In this document: positions 43,048 to 50,791 of the stretch, in pieces
Numbering within the stretch: the first letter of the stretch is position 1
Layout of the letters: every line of letters begins with the position of its first letter
From: an uncultured Acidobacteriia bacterium
Lineage (GTDB): Bacteria; Acidobacteriota; Terriglobia; Bryobacterales; Bryobacteraceae
Length of the DNA: 52,137 bases
Direction of reading: 5' to 3'
Assembly (NCBI GenBank): GCA_903907865.1
Contig: CAIVPR010000176.1
Location: forward strand, 1 to 52,137
The notes under the pieces: generated by a model
Told to the model about the DNA's origin: nothing
Database searches by the model: none
Seen by the model: the letters and a program-made list of their open reading frames with translations, nothing else
Position numbers and translations under genes: made by a program

Positions 43048-43738
43048 CGTCCCATTCGCCGTCCACCCAAACCTCACCATCCTCGAAGAACTCCTTCTTC
43101 CAGACGGGCACCAGGCGCTTCAATTGGTTGATGCCTTCCAGCGCCGCATCGAACGCCGCGCGCCTGTGCGGACTCGCCACGATCACCACCACGCTGGCCT
43201 CGCCGATTTCCAGCGTACCCAGCCTGTGGATCATCGCGACGCGCCCCACTTGGAACCGTCCGGCGATCTCGCGTCCAATCTCCGCCATTTTGCGGATGGC
43301 CATCGCTTCGTAGCATTCGTATTCGAGCCTGAGAGTTGCCCGCCCCCGCGTATTGTTACGGACCACGCCGTGGAAGGTTACAATTGCGCCGTCGGAACCT
43401 GTCAGAACACGGTTTTCCGCCGCCCGGACGTCGATCACGTCGCGCGTGAGCTCGAAAAAATGCCCCTCGGGGTCCACGATCTGGCTGGTCGGAGCGCCGC
43501 CGCTCACGGGCGGCAGCAGTGCCACCTCGTCGCCGTCGGCGAGCGCCGTTTCGGGGGCCACAAACTCATGATTGCGGGCCAGCACGACGCTCTTGGCCAT
43601 GCCTGCCAGTCGTGGGAACGCCGTGGCATAGTGGTTGAAGACGTCGCGGGCCACCGCGCCGTCGCCGAGCTCCAGTTTGTCGTCGGTCCGGCCGCAGACA
43701 TCCTTGAGCAGCCCGAAGAAGAGTACCTTGATTTGCAT
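43019..43738 (-). CDS. Fused MoaD-MoaE molybdopterin synthase
   Basis: A 239-residue fusion. Residues 1-81 are a MoaD-like ubiquitin-fold carrier ending LLPPVSGG; residues 82-239 are MoaE, with VTFHGVVRNNTRGR (about 121-134) and NQLKRLVPVWKKEFFEDGEVWV (about 204-225), which hold the catalytic Arg and Lys. Molybdopterin synthase needs a free MoaD Gly-Gly terminus to form the thiocarboxylate, so the fusion must be cut after Gly81, as reported for MoaX of Mycobacterium. No other molybdenum cofactor gene is in the window. The VWA gene overlaps its 3' end. Confidence 0.93.
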   Translation of the reverse strand: MQIKVLFFGLLKDVCGRTDDKLELGDGAVARDVFNHYATAFPRLAGMAKSVVLARNHEFVAPETALADGDEVALLPPVSGGAPTSQIVDPEGHFFELTRDVIDVRAAENRVLTGSDGAIVTFHGVVRNNTRGRATLRLEYECYEAMAIRKMAEIGREIAGRFQVGRVAMIHRLGTLEIGEASVVVIVASPHRRAAFDAALEGINQLKRLVPVWKKEFFEDGEVWVDGEWDDAAPRVSPS

Positions 43739-43747
43739 CGGTGCGGC

Positions 43748-44209
43748 CTACTCGAATTGAATTTGCGCGATGATCAGCGTCGGCATCGCCTGGTTCCACT
43801 CTTCCGGAATGGTGTCGAACGGCAATCGGAAGGACATGGTGGTGTGGGGCTTGAGCGACCCGCCCGGAGCCGTTCCCCCCACCACGAACGACCGTTCTCG
43901 CGCCACCAGCTGCCCGGAATAGTCGGTGAAGACGCAGGTCACCTCGGCGACCTTGACCGTACGGTCGCCGTTGTTGGTGATCTCGCCCAGGATTTCCACC
44001 ACGCGCGCGTTCACGTAGCTCTCGGCGGCCTGCATGTGCACGTTGGAAAGCGCCAGGCTGCCCAGATATTGGCGACCCTCGGCGGAAAGCTGGGGCGGCG
44101 GGGGTGGAGCGGGCTTGGGCCCGAAAGTCAGCCAGCCGAACAATCCGAAAATGAGGACTGCGGCCAAGCCCATCACGATGGTGGCCGGAGAGATCTTCAC
44201 GTCTTTCAT
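43748..44209 (-). CDS. Membrane-anchored protein of unknown function
   Basis: A 153-residue protein with one N-terminal membrane segment (ATIVMGLAAVLIFGLFGWLTF, about 9-29), a Pro-rich linker (PKPAPPPPPQ), and a single beta-sandwich-like domain: SNVHMQAAESYVNARVVEILGEITNNGDRTVKVAEVTCVFTDYSGQLVARERSF, then LKPHTTMSFRLPFDTIPEEWNQAMPTLIIAQIQ. The GEITNNGDRTVKxxxVxxxFxDxxG pattern resembles FxLYD-type extracellular domains. The function is unknown. It lies between PmbA and the fused MoaD-MoaE on the same strand. Confidence 0.7.
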   Translation of the reverse strand: MKDVKISPATIVMGLAAVLIFGLFGWLTFGPKPAPPPPPQLSAEGRQYLGSLALSNVHMQAAESYVNARVVEILGEITNNGDRTVKVAEVTCVFTDYSGQLVARERSFVVGGTAPGGSLKPHTTMSFRLPFDTIPEEWNQAMPTLIIAQIQFE

Positions 44210-44226
44210 CTAAAGCCCCGAAACTG

Positions 44227-45576
44227 TCATTTGCCCGACACGGTCATTTCTGGAACAAGGATGGTCGGCGACCACATGGATCCCCGGATTTCCGGGTCGT
44301 TGCCGATCTCCGCACCTGCCAGTATCTCCTGGAGCGTCCCGGCGATGGTGACTTCGGACACCGCGAACGCCAACTCGCCGTCGCGGATCCAAATCCCGAC
44401 CGCCCCGCGGGAATAATCCCCCGTTACAGTGTTGACACCGTTGCCGATCAGTTCGGTCACAAAAAATCCATTGCGGATGCCGCTGATCATTTCCGCGCCG
44501 GAACGGGCTCCCGGCTCGATGAAGAAATTGCCGATGCCGACGCCGGCATTCCCGGTCAGTCCGCGCGACGCGTTGCCGGTGGTGCGCATTCCCAGCTTGC
44601 GGGCGGCGTAACTGTTCAGCAGGTAGTTCTTCAGGATGCCGCGCTCGATCACCACTGTGCGGCGGGTGCGCACACCTTCGTCGTCGAACGGCTGCGAGCC
44701 GAACATTCCAGGTATCGTCGCGTCGTCGATGATGGTGATGCCCTCGGAAGCGACCTTCTCGCCGAGCTTTCCTGCAAGGAACGACGATTCCCGGTAGATG
44801 GACCTGCCGTCGACCGCCTCGAAGACGTGCCCGAGCAGCGTCCGGGCCGCCCGCTGTTCGAACACCACGGGGACCTTCTGGGTCTCCACCTTGACCGCGC
44901 CGAGCCGCCGCAGCGTGCGCTCCGCCGCGCGCTGTCCCACGTATTCGGGCGAATCCAGTCCGGCGTAGTCGCGGGAGAGCGTGTACCAGTAGTCGCGCTC
45001 CATGCCGCCGTCCCACTTGGCCACCGGGACTACCGAGATCGAGCAGGAGCTAGCTCGCCAGCCGCCGCAGAAGCCATGCGAGTTGGCAAACGCGCGTAAG
45101 CCCAGATTCGACTCGAAGGAGCCGCCTTCGGAGTTCGAGATCCTTGGGTCGACGGCTAGAGCTGCCGCCTCCGCGCGCCGTGCCGAATCGATCTTTACTT
45201 CCGAATCCAGTTGCGCCACGCCGTCGGAATACAGGCCGAGGTCGGCGGTGGAGGTCGCCATCTCCCCTTCGTCCGGCATACCGGCGTGCGGGTCCTCGGT
45301 GGTGAACGACGCCAGATCCACAGCCGACCGTACCATCCGGTCGATTCCGTCGCGCGTCAGGTCTGAAGTGTAGGACGCGCCCATCTTCCGACCGGTGATC
45401 ACGCGCAGCCCGACCCCGGTGCTTCCAGCCTGCTGGAGCTTCTCCAGTTCGCCCATTCGCACCTTGGCGGAAAAGTCGGTGCTATCCGAAACGGTGCACT
45501 CCGCGCCTTCCGCCCCTGCCTCAGTGGCGCGACGGACGACGGTTTGGGCCAACTCCTTCAAATCGTCGAGCGTCAA
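44227..45576 (-). CDS. pmbA: PmbA/TldE, non-catalytic partner of TldD
   Basis: A protein of about 449 residues. The PmbA/TldE/TldD fold is visible in VGLRVITGRKMGASYTSDLTRDGIDRMVRSAVDLASFT, VVFEQRAARTLLGHVFEAVDGRSIYRESSFLAGKLGEKVASEGITIIDDATIPG and MRTTGNASRG. It lacks HExxxH, as expected for TldE, which joins TldD in a heterodimeric protease. The TTG start overlaps the tldD stop (TTGA) and gives a normal N-terminus (LTLDDLKELAQTVVRRATEAGAEGAE); the longer reading to 45693 is Arg-rich and wrong. Confidence 0.93.
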   Translation of the reverse strand: MTLDDLKELAQTVVRRATEAGAEGAECTVSDSTDFSAKVRMGELEKLQQAGSTGVGLRVITGRKMGASYTSDLTRDGIDRMVRSAVDLASFTTEDPHAGMPDEGEMATSTADLGLYSDGVAQLDSEVKIDSARRAEAAALAVDPRISNSEGGSFESNLGLRAFANSHGFCGGWRASSCSISVVPVAKWDGGMERDYWYTLSRDYAGLDSPEYVGQRAAERTLRRLGAVKVETQKVPVVFEQRAARTLLGHVFEAVDGRSIYRESSFLAGKLGEKVASEGITIIDDATIPGMFGSQPFDDEGVRTRRTVVIERGILKNYLLNSYAARKLGMRTTGNASRGLTGNAGVGIGNFFIEPGARSGAEMISGIRNGFFVTELIGNGVNTVTGDYSRGAVGIWIRDGELAFAVSEVTIAGTLQEILAGAEIGNDPEIRGSMWSPTILVPEMTVSGK

Positions 45577-47066
45577 GCGGTGCCTCCGACGGTCATGCCG
45601 TCGATCCGCACCGTCGGCATGCCCACGCCCACCGGCACGCTCTGGCCTTCCTTGCCGCAGACGCCGATGCCTTCGTCCAGCTCCAAGTCGCACCCGACCA
45701 TCGAGATGCGTCCCAACGATTCCGGGCCGTTGCCGATCAGAGTCGCGTTCTTCACCGGGCGCGTCAGTTTGCCGTCCTCGATCAGGTAGCTCTCCGACGC
45801 CGAGAAGACGAAGTTGCCGCTGGTGATGTCCACCTGCCCGCCCGCGAAATTGGCGCAGTAGAGGCCGCGTTTGACGGAGCGGATGACGTCCTGCGGATCA
45901 CTCTCCCCGGCGAGCATGAAAGTGTTCGTCATGCGGGGCATGGGGACGCATTCGTAGCTCTCGCGACGCCCGCTGCCGGTGGGCGCGACGCCCAGGATGC
46001 GGCTGGAAAGCCGGTCCTGTAGATAGCCCCTCAGGATGCCCTTTTCGATCAGCACGTTGCGCTGGGTCGGATTGCCCTCGTCGTCCACGTTGAGCGAGCC
46101 GCGACGTCCCCCGATGGTTCCGTCGTCGATAACGGTACACAGCTCGCTGGCGACCTTCTGCCCGATCCTGCCGCTGAACGCGGAAACGCCTTTGCGGTTG
46201 AAATCCGCCTCGAGGCCATGGCCGACCGCTTCATGCAGCAGCACTCCGGGCCATCCGGGCCCGAGCACGACCGTTTGTTCGCCCGCAGGGGCCTCCACGG
46301 CGGTCAATTGCGCGACCGCTTGCCGGGCGGCATCCTCGGCGAAGAATTCGGGGGTGCGTTCGTCGTGGAACCAGGAGATCTCACGGCGTCCGCCGCCGCC
46401 CGCATGTCCCTGCTGCGGCGAGCCGGCGGCATCCCGTGCCAGCGCGTAGACACTGAGCCGAGCCAGCGGCTGGCGGTCGAAGGAGAGTACGCCGTCGCTG
46501 GTGGCGACCAATACTTCCCGGATGTTGTCGGCCCAGGTCACCTGGACCTGGAAGATTTTGGAGTCGTAGGCACGGGCTGCCCGGTCGGCGCGCCAAGCCA
46601 GTTCCACGCGCTCATGGAAGGCGGTTTCGGCGGGCGCGGTGACTATCGGGTACAGGTTGCGTTTGGGCCCGTCTTCCAAGGTTGCCGACTCTACTTTGGA
46701 AGGTCCCGACGCGATCATTGCCGCGACGCGGGCGGCGGCGCGGATCTTTTCGGGGCTCAGGTCGCCCGAGTGCGCGTAGCCAGTGCGCTCGCCGGCGATC
46801 ACGCGGATTCCGACGCCGAGCGATACCCCTTGCGTGGCGCTCTTGATGATGGATTCGTCGATGCTGATTGACGTCGAAGCGACGTACTCAAAGTAGAGGT
46901 CGGCGTAGTCGCCGCCCCTTGAAAGGGCTTCGGAGAGGTAGTTTTCCAGTTCCCGCTTGCCGATGCCGAACTTGGATGCGAAAAAGGAAGTGGCCCAAGC
47001 CGCGGTGGAACCGCCAGAAGCTGCGGAGCTGGCGGTCGCAGCGCCGGAATCGGAAAAACTCGTCAC
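45573..47066 (-). CDS. tldD: TldD metalloprotease
   Basis: A 497-residue TldD. The zinc motif HEAVGHGLEAD (H-E-x-x-x-H, about residue 277) is intact, with VVLGPGWPGVLLHEAVG before it and SGRIGQKVASELCTVIDDGTIGGRRGSLNVDDEGNPTQRNVLIEKGILRGYLQD after it. The N-terminus starts with GTG and a Ser/Ala-rich stretch. TldD with PmbA degrades unfolded peptides and matures some ribosomal peptides (microcin B17, CcdA). No precursor peptide is visible nearby. It overlaps pmbA by four bases and is divergent from the SDR gene. Confidence 0.95.
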   Translation of the reverse strand: MTSFSDSGAATASSAASGGSTAAWATSFFASKFGIGKRELENYLSEALSRGGDYADLYFEYVASTSISIDESIIKSATQGVSLGVGIRVIAGERTGYAHSGDLSPEKIRAAARVAAMIASGPSKVESATLEDGPKRNLYPIVTAPAETAFHERVELAWRADRAARAYDSKIFQVQVTWADNIREVLVATSDGVLSFDRQPLARLSVYALARDAAGSPQQGHAGGGGRREISWFHDERTPEFFAEDAARQAVAQLTAVEAPAGEQTVVLGPGWPGVLLHEAVGHGLEADFNRKGVSAFSGRIGQKVASELCTVIDDGTIGGRRGSLNVDDEGNPTQRNVLIEKGILRGYLQDRLSSRILGVAPTGSGRRESYECVPMPRMTNTFMLAGESDPQDVIRSVKRGLYCANFAGGQVDITSGNFVFSASESYLIEDGKLTRPVKNATLIGNGPESLGRISMVGCDLELDEGIGVCGKEGQSVPVGVGMPTVRIDGMTVGGTA

Positions 47067-47073
47067 TGCCTTC

Positions 47074-47086
47074 CACTGTAACAGTG
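47074..47086. promoter_or_regulatory. Palindromic site between tldD and the SDR gene
   Basis: CACTGT-A-ACAGTG, two perfect six-base arms around one central base, in the 33-base gap between the tldD and SDR start codons. It could be an operator for a dimeric regulator. GGAAGG, the likely tldD ribosome-binding site, lies between it and the tldD start. Confidence 0.45.
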
Positions 47087-47099
47087 CGACAATGTCGGT

Positions 47100-47860
47100 T
47101 TGACACCCTTCTCACTCAACGGAAAGACGGCGCTGGTCTCGGGCGCCAGTCGTGGAATTGGCCTGGCGATCGCGCGGGCGATGCGGGATGCCGGCGCGGA
47201 AGTGATCCTCGCCGCGCGGTCCAAGGACAAGCTCGAAGCTCTGGCCGCCGAGATCGGCGCGAGGGCGCTGGAACTCGACGTGGAAAGCTCCGAGTCCATC
47301 CAGCGCGCGGCCGCCGAGGCGGGCGAAGTGGACATCCTCGTCAACGTCGCGGGTACCAACATCCGCAAGAAGTTCGAGGACTACACCCGGGAGCAGTACG
47401 ACAAGATCCTGCAAACGAATGTCCATGGCTTGGTCGAACTGACGCAGGCCGTCGGCAAGGGCATGATCGCGCGCGGCCGCGGCGGCAAGATCATCAATAT
47501 CGGCAGCCTGACCACGCTGCACGGCTTGCCGTGGGTTTCGGTCTACGCCTTGAGCAAGGGCGCGGTCGGCAACTCACCAAGGCGCTGGCTGCCGAATGGG
47601 CGCGACACAACATCCAAGTGAACTGCATTGCCCCCGGCTTCATCTTGACCGATCTCAATCGCGCCATGTGGCAGGCCGAGAACATGGCGGAATGGCGCAA
47701 AGCGATCCAAGCGAACGACCGCATGGGCACCCCCGAGGACATTGCTCCCTTGGCGGTATTTCTCGCCGCACCCGGCTCCGACTACGTCACCGGGCAGGTG
47801 ATTTCGGTGGACGGCGGTGCCTCCACGACGATGAAGTGGCCGTTTGCGCCACCCGAATAG
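47100..47860 (+). CDS. Short-chain dehydrogenase/reductase (frameshifted)
   Basis: A classical SDR of about 253 residues once corrected. TALVSGASRGIGLAIARAM (nucleotide-binding TGxxxGIG form), ILVNVAGTN (NAG-like), GGKIINIGSLTT and YALSKGA (catalytic Tyr and Lys with Ser before) lie in the first frame. After SKGAVG the continuation QLTKALAAEWARHNIQVNCIAPGFILTDLN, YVTGQVISVDGGAS is in another frame. Restoring one missing C near 47571 joins them exactly. It may be a mutation or a sequencing error. Such SDRs often act on sugar acids (gluconate 5-dehydrogenase type). The start is TTG. Confidence 0.85.
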
Positions 47861-47861
47861 G

Positions 47862-48746
47862 CTAGTTGCCGACTTGGAAGGCGGTAGTTGCGGTGACACT
47901 CTTGTCGCCGATTCCGTCCCTCGCCGTAATCGAAACGTGGTATTCCCCTGGCCGGGTGTTCCCTTGCAGCGTCAGGCTGAACACCCCCGGCACCCACGGC
48001 TGGGCATAATATGCCTGGCTCTTCTCGGATGCCGCGTCGGGCTGCGAAAACACCTGCTTGCCTTGTGAATCCGTTACCGCCACGTCATAGGTGACGTCGA
48101 TCGAGTTCTGCTCGCCGCGCTTGTAGCCGGTGACGTCGAACTTGACCCAGACGGCATCCCCAGGCCGGTAGGCGGCGACCCGCAAGGGTATTTCCTCGTC
48201 CGGATTGCGGTAGAAGTTCAGGTTCCGCACCACGATGGAATCCGAGGGTGGCACGTTGCGGCCTTCCACTTGGAATGTTGCCTCGGACGTCCCCTTCTGT
48301 TTGGTCTGGTCGTCCGTCGCTTCGAAGTGGATCCGGTAGGTTCCCGGCGGGGCGATCGGCGGTATCTGGAATTGGAAATGCAGCTTCGGCTTCCAGTTCT
48401 TGTCCTCGTCCCGCAGCGTGGTGGCGACGGCCACCTCGTCCACGGACATGATCGCGACGTTCCTCGAATCGAAAACCTGGAGGTGCCCGGTCAATTGGAC
48501 CCGGCCCGAATCGGACGTCTTGTAGCCGGCCGCACCGAATCGGAAGAAGACCGACTCCCCCGGAACCACACGTTGGTTGCCTACGGGCGGGCCATCCTCG
48601 AACTGTGAGATGACGGGATCGATCAGGTTGAGTTGGCCTGCGGTCGCAGCACCGCCCTTCGGCGTCTGTCCATGGCAGAGCACGGGTAGCAGGCCGACCA
48701 GCGCCATTGCTGCGGCCGAGACGGCTCTAGGGCTTGCTTGTGTCAT
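47862..48746 (-). CDS. Exported beta-sandwich protein of unknown function
   Basis: A protein of about 294 residues with a signal peptide (about 1-25, ending CHGQ) and at least two beta-sandwich units. Repeated features are PGESVFFRFGAAGYKTSDSGRVQLTGHLQVFDSRN and RPGDAVWVKFDVTGYKRGEQNSIDVTYDVAVTDSQG, then a final TRPGEYHVSITARDGIGDKSVTATTAFQV. The two halves resemble each other, so it may be an internal duplication. I do not know the family. It overlaps the 3' end of the upstream lipoprotein gene by 20 bases, so both are translated from one transcript. Confidence 0.75.
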   Translation of the reverse strand: MTQASPRAVSAAAMALVGLLPVLCHGQTPKGGAATAGQLNLIDPVISQFEDGPPVGNQRVVPGESVFFRFGAAGYKTSDSGRVQLTGHLQVFDSRNVAIMSVDEVAVATTLRDEDKNWKPKLHFQFQIPPIAPPGTYRIHFEATDDQTKQKGTSEATFQVEGRNVPPSDSIVVRNLNFYRNPDEEIPLRVAAYRPGDAVWVKFDVTGYKRGEQNSIDVTYDVAVTDSQGKQVFSQPDAASEKSQAYYAQPWVPGVFSLTLQGNTRPGEYHVSITARDGIGDKSVTATTAFQVGN

Positions 48747-49248
48747 CGGGTGATGCCACAGGCGCATTCATCATCTGCTCGTGCATGAAGTTGAGCGGGA
48801 GATCGACAAAAACATCGTCCTTGTCCGTGTCGTCTGTCAACCGCAGCTTGTAGTGGACGGCTGGCGCATCGAAGAGCACCGCGCCCTGCTCGGTCTGCGC
48901 CGGGTCCACGCTCCGCGAGATCCCCAACCAGCGCGGGACGCCGGTGCCGTCCGCCAATTCGTTGTAGACCTTGCCGGAGTCATCTATCAAGGTCATCGAG
49001 CCGATGGGTAGGGGACGGTTGGCGGAGTTGGAAACCGAGATCTGCACGATGAAGAAGCGATTTTGGGGCAACCGCGGATTCGGCTCCTCGCCCAGACGCG
49101 GCGCGATTTGCGTGTCCACAATACTGTAAGTCAGTTTGTCTACAATTGCCTTTTCGCCCGGCTGGTAGGTGCGTGACTGGTGCGACGGGGTGTTGGAACA
49201 GCCTGCTAGCAGCAACAGGGAGGCGATGGCAAGAAGCGGATAGCGCAT
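48727..49248 (-). CDS. DUF4352-like lipoprotein
   Basis: A 173-residue lipoprotein: MRYPLLAIASLLLLAGCSNTPSH, lipobox LAGC with Cys at residue 17. Then GEKAIVDKLTYSIVDTQIAPRLG and RFFIVQISVSNSANRPLPIGSMTLIDDSGKVYNE, the pattern of DUF4352 immunoglobulin-like domains, followed by VDPAQTEQGAVLFDAPAVHYKLRLTD. Such proteins are attached to the outer or cytoplasmic membrane; the role is unknown. The next gene overlaps its end by 20 bases. Confidence 0.8.
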   Translation of the reverse strand: MRYPLLAIASLLLLAGCSNTPSHQSRTYQPGEKAIVDKLTYSIVDTQIAPRLGEEPNPRLPQNRFFIVQISVSNSANRPLPIGSMTLIDDSGKVYNELADGTGVPRWLGISRSVDPAQTEQGAVLFDAPAVHYKLRLTDDTDKDDVFVDLPLNFMHEQMMNAPVASPDDTSKP

Positions 49249-49290
49249 AGGTGACGTCCGTATTTTCTCACAGCCGCAACAGTGCCGGAA

Positions 49291-49839
49291 CTATTTGAGC
49301 CGTATCGCTTGGGTGAGCTTGAATTCGATGCGGGACTGCCGGGTGAAGTGCACGGACTTGACGTGGGCATCCTTGGAGGCGTCCTCTTGAAAGTCCGCAT
49401 GCCCCAGCTCAAAAGTGCCTGGCAGGGGGACAATCGACTTGCCCGCGATGGTCACTTGGTAGAGCGATAGCGCCAACACCGAGACTTGTCCCTCGCGTCC
49501 CGATGTGCGGACGAGTATGATGGCAGGGCTGCCCCGCGGGATCGCGATTTTTCCGTCGGTACCCTTGACGTCATCGTCGACGACCGAATACCCGAACGTT
49601 CCCGGCGGAGTTGTGTCGGAATCCAAGACCTCGTAGACTGACACCGGCACTATCGTTCCGATGGGGAGGCCTGAAGCCTCGACCGGCTTTACCTCGATTG
49701 GGTCGCGTGCTGAGTCGGAAAGCTTGGCAACCGCCCGAACTCCCGCTTCCGCGCCCGCCGGGGCTGAATTGCCCTTGGAGCCACGCCCGCAGGCAAACAG
49801 CGAGAGGCAAATAACCGCCAGTATGAGTCTTGAGCGCAA
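49291..49839 (-). CDS. Lipoprotein of unknown function
   Basis: A protein of about 182 residues. The TTG at 49839 gives LRSRLILAVICLSLFACGRGS, a clear lipoprotein signal with the lipobox FAC and Cys at residue 17; it lies seven bases after TAAACT. An ATG at 49860 would put seven residues before it. The mature part includes LPIGTIVPVSVYEVLDSD, FGYSVVDDDVKGTDGKIAIPRGSPAIILV and ALSLYQVTIAGKSIVPLPGTFELG, resembling the bacterial conjugation-type or envelope beta-domain with a PxGTxxxxxxxxxxxSDxxPG pattern, but with no clear family. It forms part of the envelope-gene series downstream of the sigma factor. Confidence 0.65.
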   Translation of the reverse strand: MRSRLILAVICLSLFACGRGSKGNSAPAGAEAGVRAVAKLSDSARDPIEVKPVEASGLPIGTIVPVSVYEVLDSDTTPPGTFGYSVVDDDVKGTDGKIAIPRGSPAIILVRTSGREGQVSVLALSLYQVTIAGKSIVPLPGTFELGHADFQEDASKDAHVKSVHFTRQSRIEFKLTQAIRLK

Positions 49840-49886
49840 CACACCTAGTTTAACCCACATGCTTGAGCTCTGCCACAAAACGAGTA

Positions 49887-50240
49887 CTACTCCCCCGCCG
49901 CCGGCCGAAGTTTGCGATGTTCCTTGAGAAGCGCCTCAAACTTGCGGCGTTGGTCCGGGTTGAGGATCTGAAGGATGCGGGTGTTCCCGTCGGACAACAA
50001 GTTTTCGTAGTACCTGCCGAAGTCGTCCAGGATCGATCCCAACTGCCTACTTTGTTCCGGTGAGAGGCCGAGCTCCTCGTCCCACTCGCGGACCGACAAG
50101 TTGAGCGTTGTGGCGGCGCGGGTATGGAGCATGGTCGGATGGTGCCAGTAGGTCATGACCGAGGCACCAAGGGCGCACCCGCATAGGAACACCAGTGCCA
50201 AGGACAAAACCGCTCTTGTCTCGGAGGGCCGGAGCATCAT
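49887..50240 (-). CDS. Membrane-anchored Spy/CpxP-like protein
   Basis: A 117-residue protein with an N-terminal anchor (AVLSLALVFLCGCALGASVM, about 10-29), then a helical hairpin: LSVREWDEELGLSPEQSRQLGSILDDFGRYYENLLSDGNTRILQILNPDQRRKFEALLKEHRK. LxLSPEQxxQLxxIL and LxPDQRxKFExLLKE are the LTXXQ-like features of Spy/CpxP and zinc-resistance proteins. These bind unfolded proteins or metal in the periplasm under envelope stress, which suits its place after an ECF sigma/anti-sigma pair. Confidence 0.75.
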   Translation of the reverse strand: MMLRPSETRAVLSLALVFLCGCALGASVMTYWHHPTMLHTRAATTLNLSVREWDEELGLSPEQSRQLGSILDDFGRYYENLLSDGNTRILQILNPDQRRKFEALLKEHRKLRPAAGE

Positions 50241-50254
50241 TTCAATTCCAACCG

Positions 50255-50761
50255 CTACTCCCCGTAGCTGACGAGCGTCGACAGGAGCCGGTCGCGGCTG
50301 GAGGCGTTGTCGACGGGTGCGGGACTCGCCGGCAAAGGCTCTTGCACGCTGGTATTCGCGCTCGGCGGCGCATTGAACTCGGCCATGAGTGCAACCGCGT
50401 CGGTATGGTCCGCAGACGCCTCGCGGGTGACCATGAAGGCGCCAAGGCCAGCCAGCAGAAGCACGGACGCCATCGCCACGCGATGGAAGAATGCCGGGGA
50501 TGGCGAAAACAGATTCCAGAATCGGACCCGGCGGCTTTCGGCGATTTCCGATGCGACCCGAAGGTAGAAGCCGGGTGGCGGCTCCGGGGCCAAATCGGGG
50601 ACGGCTGCCAAGTCTCCGAGCAGCACGGAAACCTGCTGGAAGGCGTCCACCTCATTCCGGCAATCCTGGCAGACTGCGAGGTGTTCTTGGAAGCCGGCGG
50701 GCGGGTTGCCCTCCAAGAATTGCTCCAAGCCCTCCGCGACGATGTTGTGTACGTTACTCAT
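50255..50761 (-). CDS. Anti-sigma factor with zinc-binding motif
   Basis: A protein of about 168 residues with an N-terminal zinc anti-sigma motif (FQEHLAVCQDCRNEVDAF, H-x3-C-x2-C about 32-39), a membrane segment (RVAMASVLLLAGLGAFMV) near 100-117, and a periplasmic C-terminus rich in Ser and Pro. This is the usual plan of an anti-sigma factor that holds an ECF sigma at the membrane. It lies 30 bases downstream of the sigma factor gene, on the same strand. The in-frame ATG at 50782 is seven codons upstream; 50761 gives the normal domain start. Confidence 0.88.
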   Translation of the reverse strand: MSNVHNIVAEGLEQFLEGNPPAGFQEHLAVCQDCRNEVDAFQQVSVLLGDLAAVPDLAPEPPPGFYLRVASEIAESRRVRFWNLFSPSPAFFHRVAMASVLLLAGLGAFMVTREASADHTDAVALMAEFNAPPSANTSVQEPLPASPAPVDNASSRDRLLSTLVSYGE

Positions 50762-50791
50762 GAGTGCACCCTCTGTGGGCAACCTGGCCGC

